DNA from: CAWGOF01 sp963824225
Lineage (GTDB): Bacteria; Acidobacteriota; Polarisedimenticolia; Polarisedimenticolales; Polarisedimenticolaceae
Assembly (NCBI GenBank): GCA_963824225.1
Contig: CAWGOF010000002.1
Coordinates: 558,001-622,000 of the forward strand
DNA length: 64,000 nucleotides
Direction: 5' to 3'
In this document: one piece after another, positions 47,155 to 54,449 of the stretch
Layout: each line of letters opens with the position of its first letter
Position numbering within the stretch: the stretch's first letter is position 1
Program-made: the position numbers and the translations under genes
The notes under the pieces: model-generated
The model's database searches: none
The model's input: the letters and a program-made list of their open reading frames with translations, nothing else
What the model was told of the DNA's origin: nothing

Positions 47155-49062
47155 GTGACGCCGCCGAAGAAGTCGACCGTCGACACCGGCCTGTACCGGA
47201 TGCTCGTCGAGCAAGCGCGGGACTACGCGCTGTTCCTGCTCGATCCCGAGGGCCACGTCATGTCGTGGAACCTCGGGGCGCAGCGGTTGAAGGGCTACAC
47301 CGAAGACGAGATCATCGGCCGGCACTTCTCGGCGTTCTACACCCGCGAGGCGATCGACAGCGCCTGGCCGCAGCACGAGCTGACGATCGCGACGACCGAG
47401 GGACGGTTCGAGGACGAGGGCTGGCGCGTGCGGAAGGACGGCTCGCGCTTCTGGGCCAATGTTGTGATCACGGCGCTGCGCGACCCGACCGGCCAGCTGC
47501 TCGGGTTCTCGAAGATCACCCGCGACTTGACCGACCGCCGCGAGTACGAAGAGACGTTGCGCCGGAGCGAGGAGCGGTTCCGTCTGCTGATCGAAGGCGT
47601 CGTGGACTACGCGATCTTCATGCTCGATCCCGAAGGGCTGGTCACGAGCTGGAACTCGGCTGCCGAGCGCATCCACGGATACAAGCGCGAGGAGATCCTG
47701 GGCAAGCACATGGCGCGGTTCTTCCCCGCCGAGGACATTGCGGCGGGGCGGCCGTGGCAGGAGCTCGCGCGAGCCCGCCGCGACGGCCATACCGAGGCCG
47801 AGGGCTGGCGCATGCGGAAGAACGGCGAGCGCTTCTGGGCCCGTGCCGTGGTCAGCGCGATGTACGACGACGCGGGCCGGCTGCGCGGGTTCGCGAAGGT
47901 AACCCAGGACCTGACCCACCGCCGGCATCTGCAGGATCTGGAGAAGGCGACGCGGCACCTCAACGAGTTCATCGCCACCTTGGCCCACGAGCTGCGGAAC
48001 CCGCTCGCGCCGATCCGGGCCGCCGTGTACGTCCTGGCGCGCACGAAGTCCGACGACCCGCTGCACGACGAGCTGCTCCAGACGCTCGACCGCCAGAGTG
48101 CGCTGTTGACGCGCATCGTCGACGACATGGTGGACATCGCCCGCATCACCCGCGGCGCGATCCCGATCGAGCGCGTCCCGCTCGACCTGGCCGACGTCGC
48201 GCGCCACGCGCTGGAAACGGCGGCGCCACTCATCGAGGCCGCGCAGCACACGCTCGACGTCGCGTTTCCGGCCGAGCGCGTGTACGTCAGCGGGGACCTG
48301 CACCGGCTGACCCAGCTGGCGACGAACCTGCTGAACAATGCCGCGCGCTACACACCGCACGGCGGAAGAATCTGGCTGCACGTGGACGAAGAAGGCCGCG
48401 ACGCCGTGCTGCGCGTACGCGACGACGGCCAGGGCATCGAGCCCGATCAGCTCGGCACGATCTTCGACATGTTCGTCCAGGGGCGACCCGTGCTCGAGCG
48501 CGTCGGCGCGGGCCTGGGGATCGGGCTCGCCTTGTCGCGCAAGATCGCCGAGCTCCACGGTGGCGCGCTCGCGGCACGCAGCGCTGGGCCGGGCAAGGGT
48601 AGCGAGTTCACGCTGCGCCTACCGCGGATCGAGAGCCCCGACCGGACCGTCGTCGAGGGTGCTGCCGATGCGGTCGAGACGGGTACGGCGCAGCGTGTGC
48701 TCGTGGTCGACGACAACGTCGATGCCGCGGCGACGCTCGCGATGCTGCTCCGGTCCCTGGGACACGAGACGCGCGTCGTGCACGACGGCACCGCGGCGTT
48801 GCGCAGCGTGGCGGAGTACCGGCCGCGCATCGTGCTGCTCGACATCGGCCTGCCCGATCTCGACGGCTACGAGGTCGCGCGACGGCTGCGGGCCATGCAT
48901 CCGGGCGCCGACCTGCGCATCGTCGCGATCAGCGGCTGGGGCCAGCAAAGCGACCGCGAGAGGTCGCGCGACGCGGGCTTCGACATGCACCTCGTGAAGC
49001 CGGTCGAGACGACCGAGCTCGCGCGCATCCTGGGCGAGATGGGCGGCACACTCCTGCACTGA
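47155..49062 (+). CDS. Soluble PAS-PAS hybrid histidine kinase
   Basis: This 635-residue cytoplasmic kinase has two PAS domains of nearly the same sequence (about 15-130 and 140-258, each with a W-N-x-x-A motif and GYxxEEIxG), HisKA with His278 (LATLAHELRNPLAPIR), HATPase (NLLNNAARY, DDGQGIEP, GLGIGLALS) and a C-terminal receiver (513-630) with Asp563 and Lys615. No transmembrane segment is present. The chosen GTG at 47155 starts just before the first PAS; an earlier ATG is out of frame. It is divergent from the TonB-receptor operon and may cross-talk with the single-domain regulator at 42.6 kb. Confidence 0.9.
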   Translation: MTPPKKSTVDTGLYRMLVEQARDYALFLLDPEGHVMSWNLGAQRLKGYTEDEIIGRHFSAFYTREAIDSAWPQHELTIATTEGRFEDEGWRVRKDGSRFWANVVITALRDPTGQLLGFSKITRDLTDRREYEETLRRSEERFRLLIEGVVDYAIFMLDPEGLVTSWNSAAERIHGYKREEILGKHMARFFPAEDIAAGRPWQELARARRDGHTEAEGWRMRKNGERFWARAVVSAMYDDAGRLRGFAKVTQDLTHRRHLQDLEKATRHLNEFIATLAHELRNPLAPIRAAVYVLARTKSDDPLHDELLQTLDRQSALLTRIVDDMVDIARITRGAIPIERVPLDLADVARHALETAAPLIEAAQHTLDVAFPAERVYVSGDLHRLTQLATNLLNNAARYTPHGGRIWLHVDEEGRDAVLRVRDDGQGIEPDQLGTIFDMFVQGRPVLERVGAGLGIGLALSRKIAELHGGALAARSAGPGKGSEFTLRLPRIESPDRTVVEGAADAVETGTAQRVLVVDDNVDAAATLAMLLRSLGHETRVVHDGTAALRSVAEYRPRIVLLDIGLPDLDGYEVARRLRAMHPGADLRIVAISGWGQQSDRERSRDAGFDMHLVKPVETTELARILGEMGGTLLH

Positions 49063-49101
49063 AACGGGGACGGTCCCCGAAACGGGGACGGTCCCCGTTT
49101 T
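49062..49101. repeat. Two tandem 18-bp palindromic units with a T-tract
   Basis: AAACGGGGACGGTCCCCG occurs twice in a row (49062-49079 and 49080-49097) and is followed by TTTT. Each contains the perfect 15-bp dyad CGGGGAC-G-GTCCCCG. It sits between the convergent stops of the hybrid kinase and the phosphoesterase, so it can serve as a bidirectional terminator; similar units are known as REP-type elements. Confidence 0.8.
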
Positions 49102-49102
49102 C

Positions 49103-49824
49103 CTACCGCCCGAGCTCGATCCGGCGGAACGACTCGAGCGTCTCGGCCTCCGAGGGCGGCTGCAGCACGTTGCGCTCGGCGAACTCCCGGCGCTGCGGAA
49201 ACGCGGTGGCGCGGATGCGCTCGGCGGCATCGAGAAGGTCGTAGGACGTGTGCCGCAGCTCGACCCCCGGTCCGAGGAGCAGCCAGAACGCGCCGGGGCC
49301 CGAGAACGGCATGCCCACGCTGCCCGCGTTCACGACGCGCGTCCGACCGATCACCCGCTGGAACTGCATGTGTGTATGGCCGCACACGACGAGGGGCACG
49401 CCGATCGTCTCGAAAATCGGCACGAGTCGCGCTTCGGGCGTGAAGCGCGTGAAGATGTCGGTGTCGTTGCGCGGCGTCGCGTGGCAGAACAGGATCGCGT
49501 CTGAGGCCAGCCGGCGATCCAGCGTTCGTCTTCGGCGGTCAGCTGCGTCGCCGTCCACTGCAGGGCCTCGCGCGCCTGGTCGGGAAGCGTCGCCGACGGC
49601 GCGCCTCGGCGAACTGCCAGCACCTCGCGCTCACCGTTGCCCGATAGGCATTCGAGCGGCACGTCGACGTCGCGGAGACACACGAGCGTTTCGCTCGGCA
49701 TCGGACCGGGCAGCACGTCGCCGCCGACGACGATCTGGTCGACCCCCGCCCGTCGAACGTCGTGGAGCACGGCCTCGAGCGCGGGGAGGTTCCCGTGAAT
49801 GTCGTAGAGCGCCGCGACTCGCAT
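49103..49824 (-). pseudogene. YfcE/MJ0936-like metallophosphoesterase, one frameshift
   Basis: Together the two frames give a phosphoesterase of about 240 residues. The 5' frame has YDIHGNLPALEAVL, GGDVLPGP and GNGEREV, and the 3' frame has ILFCHATPRND and VVCGHTHMQF, completing the binuclear-metal site of the calcineurin-like family. One base is lost or gained near 49515, between ERWIAG and LASDAILFCH. Without it the enzyme would look complete, so a sequencing indel is plausible. TAGAAT lies nine bases before the ATG at 49824. Confidence 0.78.
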
Positions 49825-49871
49825 GAGCCTGCGATTCTACCGCGCCGACCCCACACGGGCCCCAGACCGGG

Positions 49872-50180
49872 TCACTGACGGACGACGGTCGTCTCCCGTC
49901 CGCGAACCGCCATCGCGATCAACAGGATCAGCACCAGCAGCCCGATGCCGCCGATCGCGAGCCAGACGGGGCTCACGGCCCAGCGATCGTTGTCCTTGCT
50001 GATGTTGACGTCGACGTCGATCGGCGGCTTGGGCTCGTCCTGGATGCCGGCGAGCACGGAGCCCACGAGATCCGCCGGCACGGCGTGCGTGAAACCCGAA
50101 AAAGCAGGCGTGGCACTCATCGCGGGCGCTGCGAGAGCCAAGCCTCCGAGGATCGCCACCAACAAGATCGCTCGCTTCAT
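49872..50180 (-). CDS. Small exported single-pass membrane protein
   Basis: This 102-residue protein has a signal peptide (about 1-23, cleavage near AMSA), a short periplasmic segment (to about 68) with PPIDVDVNISKDNDRWAVS, a C-terminal membrane helix (about 70-92) and the cytoplasmic tail RGRETTVVRQ. It belongs to no family I recognise. It is divergent from blaI with a 184-bp shared intergenic region, so it could belong to the same regulon, but no shared operator was seen on its side. Confidence 0.65.
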   Translation of the reverse strand: MKRAILLVAILGGLALAAPAMSATPAFSGFTHAVPADLVGSVLAGIQDEPKPPIDVDVNISKDNDRWAVSPVWLAIGGIGLLVLILLIAMAVRGRETTVVRQ

Positions 50181-50328
50181 GGCATACCTCCGACGTGCGG
50201 TTCCGCGAGCGGAACGCACTGGCCCAGCGAATCTGCAACGCCCGTACCAGAGTTCGACCCGGCAGGTGACCCGTGTTTTCGCTGCGCGGTCGGGACGGAA
50301 TGTAAGAACTCGCGTGCGGGCGGCCGTC

Positions 50329-50362
50329 TTGACAGTCGGGGGACCCGCCAGTATTTTGGCGG
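50329..50362 (+). promoter_or_regulatory. blaI promoter with overlapping palindromic operator
   Basis: TTGACA (50329-50334), a 17-base spacer and TATTTT (50352-50357) make a strong sigma-70 promoter. The dyad CCGCCA-N6-TGGCGG (50345-50362) covers the -10 box, a typical place for a repressor such as BlaI. The predicted start is at about 50364, one base before the blaI ATG at 50365, so the transcript would be leaderless. Confidence 0.6.
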
Positions 50363-50364
50363 TC

Positions 50365-50781
50365 ATGCCGAAGCGTGTCGTCCCCCGCCCGGATCCCGCC
50401 TCGCGCCTGACGAGCGAGCTGAGCCGGCGCGAGCGACAGATCATGGACGCGATCTACCGGCTCGGCAGCGCGTCGGCCTCCGAGGTCGGCCGGAACCTTC
50501 CCGATCCGCCCACGGATACCGCGGTGCGCACGCTCCTGCGGATCCTCGAGCGCAAGGGTCATCTGCGGCACTCGCGCGACGGGCTGCGGCACGTGTACGC
50601 GCCCGTCGTCCCGCAGAACCAGGCCAACCGCACGGTGCTGCACCACGTGCTTCAGACCTTCTTCAACGGCTCGCGGTCCCAGGCCATGGCGGCGTTGCTC
50701 GACCTCCCGCTGCCGCTATCGGAAGACGAGCTCGACCGGCTCGGCGCGCTCATCGAGCGGGCGCGAAAGCGGCGCGGATGA
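50365..50781 (+). CDS. blaI: BlaI/MecI-family repressor
   Basis: This 138-residue winged-helix repressor has the recognition part at about 17-65 (SRRERQIMDAIYRLGSASASEVGRNL, TAVRTLLRILERKGHLRHSRDGLRHVYAPV) and a C-terminal dimerisation helix bundle with the segment FFNGSRSQAMAALL, where BlaR1-type proteases normally cut. It is predicted to bind the dyad in its own promoter and repress the downstream peptidase and beta-lactamase genes. Its stop overlaps the start of the peptidase gene (ATGA at 50778). Confidence 0.9.
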   Translation: MPKRVVPRPDPASRLTSELSRRERQIMDAIYRLGSASASEVGRNLPDPPTDTAVRTLLRILERKGHLRHSRDGLRHVYAPVVPQNQANRTVLHHVLQTFFNGSRSQAMAALLDLPLPLSEDELDRLGALIERARKRRG

Positions 50782-52340
50782 TCGCCGATTCCACCTCGAT
50801 CGTCGTAGCCCTGGCCGTCGTGGCGGGGAAGGTCGCACTCCTGGTCGCCCTCGGGGCGCTCGCCGCCTCGTGCCTTCGGCGCTCGAGCGCGGCGGCTCGT
50901 CACGCGCTGTGGACCGTCGTGCTCGTCGGCGTGTGCCTGATCGCGCTCTCGCCGTTCCGTTCGTCGAGGTGGGATCTGGCGCTTCCCGTGCCGCCGGCGC
51001 TCGCGGCGTCCACCGCGGCGCTCGTCGTACCGGCTCGGTCGCCCGGACCGGCGAGCGCGAGCCCGGCGTCGCCATCGGCAGCGCAGAGCGCGGGCCGCTT
51101 CGGGACGTTCGACGCGTTGATCCTCGTCTGGCTCGGCGGCGTCGCGACGCTCGGTGTACGGTTCGTCCTCGGTCGGGCGGCGCTGCGCCGAGTCGTGTCT
51201 CGCTCGTCAGCCCTCGAGCGCATGAGCGTGCACGACAGGCTCGGCCGCCGCGTGCGGTTGATCGAGACGGACGAGCTGTCGGTCCCGGCGACGTGGGGCA
51301 CGCTCCGCCCGCTGATCGCGCTGCCCACGGACGCCCGCACGTGGTCGACGGACGCGCGTCTCGCCGCGCTGCGCCACGAGCTGGCGCACGTTCGCCGTCA
51401 CGACGCGCTCACCCGGGCGCTCGCCGACCTCGTGTGCGCCGGTCTGTGGTTCCATCCCGGCACGTGGCTCGTCGCGCACCGGATGCGCGCGGAATCGGAG
51501 CGGGCGTGCGACGATGCCGTCCTCACCGCCGGTGGCTCGTGTGTCGGATACGCGGAGCTGCTCCTGACGCTCGCCTCCGGCATGTCCCGTCGAGCCGGCG
51601 TGCACGCCATGGCCGAGGCGCGGGAGCTCGAGCGCCGGCTCGTGGCGATCCTCGACCCGTCGACGCAGCGCTCGAGCTCGCGCTCGCTCATCGTCGCCGC
51701 ATCGGTGAGCGTGCTCCTCGTCGCCTTCGTGCTGGGTGGAGCGCGGCTCCAGGCGAGCCCAGCCGCCAGCGGCGCGGAAACGGACCCGTTCGATGAGCGC
51801 GTCTCGATGTCCCCGGCCGAGGAGCGCCGGGCGCTCGCGCGCTCGTTCCGCCCGCGCGACTCGCGGGAGGCCGAGGCGTTCGCCCGGCTGACCGAGGCCA
51901 CGGGCCACGAGAAGCAGCACGCGCTCGACTTCGTGCGCGAGCGCGCGACCTGGGCGCTGTCGATCGCGGACACCGATCGAGTCATCGCGCCGTTGATCGC
52001 GGCGCTCGCGGACGACGACTGGCGGGTTCGGGCGTACGCCGCGACGAACCTCGGGTTCGTCGACGCCCCGGAGGCCGCGGCGGCCCTCACCGATCGACTG
52101 GACGATCCGGCATGGCGCGTCCGCGCGGCTGCGGCGTACACGCTTGCGCGCACGACCGCTGCGCCGAGCACGGACCGGATGCTCGCGCTGCTCGACGATC
52201 CGGCGTGGCAGGTACGGCTCGCCGCGGTCGAGCTCTGCGAGCGCGTGCGCACGCCCGAGAGCCGGGACGCGCTGCGCCGCCGGCTGAGCGACACCCACGT
52301 GGCCGTGCGCATGGCCGCCGAAACCGCCCTCTCGGAATAG
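50778..52340 (+). CDS. BlaR1/M56-type membrane metallopeptidase with HEAT repeats
   Basis: This 520-residue protein has N-terminal helices (about 8-31, 43-60, 112-132), an M56 peptidase domain with the zinc site HELAH (200-204) and a downstream Glu in AESERACDDAV, and another helix (about 325-345). Instead of the penicillin-binding sensor of BlaR1/MecR1, the extracytoplasmic end (402-520) contains four HEAT/PBS-like repeats (DDDWRVRAYAATNLG, DDPAWRVRAAAAYTL, DDPAWQVRLAAVEL and a final one). It probably cleaves the repressor when a signal is sensed by other means. It overlaps blaI by four bases. Confidence 0.87.
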   Translation: MIADSTSIVVALAVVAGKVALLVALGALAASCLRRSSAAARHALWTVVLVGVCLIALSPFRSSRWDLALPVPPALAASTAALVVPARSPGPASASPASPSAAQSAGRFGTFDALILVWLGGVATLGVRFVLGRAALRRVVSRSSALERMSVHDRLGRRVRLIETDELSVPATWGTLRPLIALPTDARTWSTDARLAALRHELAHVRRHDALTRALADLVCAGLWFHPGTWLVAHRMRAESERACDDAVLTAGGSCVGYAELLLTLASGMSRRAGVHAMAEARELERRLVAILDPSTQRSSSRSLIVAASVSVLLVAFVLGGARLQASPAASGAETDPFDERVSMSPAEERRALARSFRPRDSREAEAFARLTEATGHEKQHALDFVRERATWALSIADTDRVIAPLIAALADDDWRVRAYAATNLGFVDAPEAAAALTDRLDDPAWRVRAAAAYTLARTTAAPSTDRMLALLDDPAWQVRLAAVELCERVRTPESRDALRRRLSDTHVAVRMAAETALSE

Positions 52341-52367
52341 CGACGACGGACAGGAATGGAGGAACCC

Positions 52368-53528
52368 ATGACGCTCGCCCCGAACCGCCAATTTTTTGGC
52401 ATTCTTCTGCTCTGCGCCTCGTCGATCCTCGAGGCCGCGACGACACCCGGACCGACGGCGATCGCGCCGATCGAAGCGATCGGGGCGATCGAGAAGGAGA
52501 TCTCGACCCTGATGGCCGAGCGGCGCATCCCCGGCCTGTCGATCGCGGTCGTGATGGACAACCAGCTGCGCTGGTCCGACGGCTACGGCATGGCCGACGT
52601 CGAGAACTGGGTGCCCGCGCGAGCCTCGACCGTGTATCGGATCGCCTCGGTCACGAAGCCCGTCACGGCGATCGCGGCGATGCAGCTCGTCGAGCGCGGG
52701 AAGCTCGACCTCGACGCCGCGATCCAGACGTACGTGCCGACGTTTCCCGAGAAGTCCGGGCCGATCACGGCGCGCCTGCTCCTCGGACACCTGGCGGGGA
52801 TCCGCAACTACCTGCGGAGCGACTTCTCGGGACAGCCCGAGAATGCACGGTACTACGGCCGCTTGACCGACGCCCTCGAGATCTTCCGCAACGACCCGCT
52901 CGACGCCGAGCCGGGCACGCGATTCTCCTACACGACGTTCGGGTACGCGCTCCTGGGTGTCGCGATCGAGGGCGCGGCGGGCCAGGCCTACGGGGACTAC
53001 ATGCGGGAGAACGTGTTCGGACCGGCGCACATGCTCCAGACACGCACCGACAGCGTGTACGACATCATCCCGAACCGCGCGCGCGGGTACACGCGCCTGG
53101 GGATCGGCGAGTCGTTCTCCGGACGGTTTCCGACCGGGGAAGTGCGCAACTCGGACTTCATGGACTCGAGCTACAAGCTTCCTGGCGGCGGGCTGGTCTC
53201 GACCGTCGAGGACCTGGCTGCGTTCGCGATCGCGGTGCAGGGCGGTGTGCTCGTATCGCCCGAGACGTTCGAGCGAATGGCGACACGCCAGCGAACCACC
53301 GCGGGCGAAGAGACCCCGTACGGTCTGGGCTGGTACGTCGACGGCATCGAAGGCCGGACCGGCGTCGTGTGGCACGGCGGCGTGCAGAAGGGCGTCACGA
53401 GCACGCTGTACCTCCTGCCGGGCGAGCGCTTCGCCGTCGTGATCCTGACGAACCTCGAGGGCGGCGGGATGCTCGGGTTGGAGCGGCTGGCCTCGCGCGT
53501 CGCCGACATCCTGGTACCTTCGCCCTAG
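52368..53528 (+). CDS. Secreted serine beta-lactamase-like hydrolase (class C fold)
   Basis: This 386-residue exported protein has a signal peptide (about 1-24) and an AmpC/DD-peptidase fold. SVTK (94-97) supplies the nucleophile Ser94 and Lys97, and HGG near the C-terminus is the KTG-equivalent. The usual Tyr-x-Asn motif reads YTT (188-190), as in LACTB-like and esterase-type relatives, so beta-lactamase activity is uncertain. The ATG at 52368 follows GGAGGAA; the nearby ATG at 52356 has no ribosome site. Its place behind blaI and the M56 gene suggests induction by cell-wall antibiotics or muropeptides. Confidence 0.85.
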   Translation: MTLAPNRQFFGILLLCASSILEAATTPGPTAIAPIEAIGAIEKEISTLMAERRIPGLSIAVVMDNQLRWSDGYGMADVENWVPARASTVYRIASVTKPVTAIAAMQLVERGKLDLDAAIQTYVPTFPEKSGPITARLLLGHLAGIRNYLRSDFSGQPENARYYGRLTDALEIFRNDPLDAEPGTRFSYTTFGYALLGVAIEGAAGQAYGDYMRENVFGPAHMLQTRTDSVYDIIPNRARGYTRLGIGESFSGRFPTGEVRNSDFMDSSYKLPGGGLVSTVEDLAAFAIAVQGGVLVSPETFERMATRQRTTAGEETPYGLGWYVDGIEGRTGVVWHGGVQKGVTSTLYLLPGERFAVVILTNLEGGGMLGLERLASRVADILVPSP

Positions 53529-53537
53529 GACGTTGGC

Positions 53538-54434
53538 ATGGACGGGCATCGAGAGCGACAATCGTCGCCGGTGCGCAAGATCCCCGTCCGCGTGCGAACG
53601 GCGCTCGTCCGAGCGTCGATCGTCAGTGGCGCGCTGTTCGTTGCCGCTTTCGCCTGGGGGTTCCTGATCGAGCCGCGCCTCCTGCGGAACGAGGACTATG
53701 CGATCTCCGTTCCGCGATGGCCCGCGACGTGTGACGGACTCCGCGTTGCGGTCCTGGCCGACCTGCACGTCGGCTCGCCGATGAACGGCATCGAGAAGCT
53801 GCGGGAGATCGTCGCCTTGACCGAGCGAGCGCAACCAGACCTCGTGCTGCTCGCCGGCGACTACGTCATCCACGACGTCGTGGGCGGCCAGTTCGCGTCG
53901 CCCGAAACGATCGCGCAGGAGCTCCGGGCGCTCTCGGCTCCGCGCGGTGTGTGGGCCGTCCTGGGCAACCACGATTGGTGGCTCGATGCGGCGCGCGTCC
54001 AGCACGCACTCGAGGCGAACGGGATCACCGTGCTCGAGGACCGAGCCGTCCCCGTGCGATCCGGCGCGTGCGAGTTCTGGCTCGCCGGGATCGGCGACTT
54101 CTGGGAGGCGCCGCACGACGTACGGCGCGCGCTCCAAACGGTGCCAGACGGCGCGCCGATCCTCGCGTTCACCCACAACCCGGACGTGTTCCCCGAGATC
54201 CCCGACAGCGTCGCTCTGACCATCGCCGGCCACACGCACGGCGGGCAGGTCTACGTGCCGCTGATCGGTCGCCCGCTCGTGCCGTCGCGCTACGGCCAGC
54301 GCTACGCCGCGGGCCACCACGTCGAACAGGGCCGGCACCTGTTCGTGAGCACGGGGCTCGGGACGAGCATCCTGCCGGTGCGGTTTCTCGTTCCACCCGA
54401 GATCTCGGTGCTGACGATCCGCTCGGGCGACTGA
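53538..54434 (+). CDS. Membrane-anchored calcineurin-like metallophosphoesterase (YkuE/YaeI type)
   Basis: This 298-residue protein has one N-terminal membrane segment (about 22-46) and a complete metallophosphoesterase domain: DLHVG, GDYV, GNHDWW, THNPD and GHTHGGQ. YkuE/YaeI relatives hydrolyse UDP-diacylglucosamine or other lipid-linked phosphates, which would fit a cell-envelope role beside MurJ and the beta-lactamase operon. It starts 10 bases after the beta-lactamase-like stop and is probably the last gene of that transcript. Confidence 0.85.
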   Translation: MDGHRERQSSPVRKIPVRVRTALVRASIVSGALFVAAFAWGFLIEPRLLRNEDYAISVPRWPATCDGLRVAVLADLHVGSPMNGIEKLREIVALTERAQPDLVLLAGDYVIHDVVGGQFASPETIAQELRALSAPRGVWAVLGNHDWWLDAARVQHALEANGITVLEDRAVPVRSGACEFWLAGIGDFWEAPHDVRRALQTVPDGAPILAFTHNPDVFPEIPDSVALTIAGHTHGGQVYVPLIGRPLVPSRYGQRYAAGHHVEQGRHLFVSTGLGTSILPVRFLVPPEISVLTIRSGD

Positions 54435-54449
54435 CGGGCGGGTCTCGGA

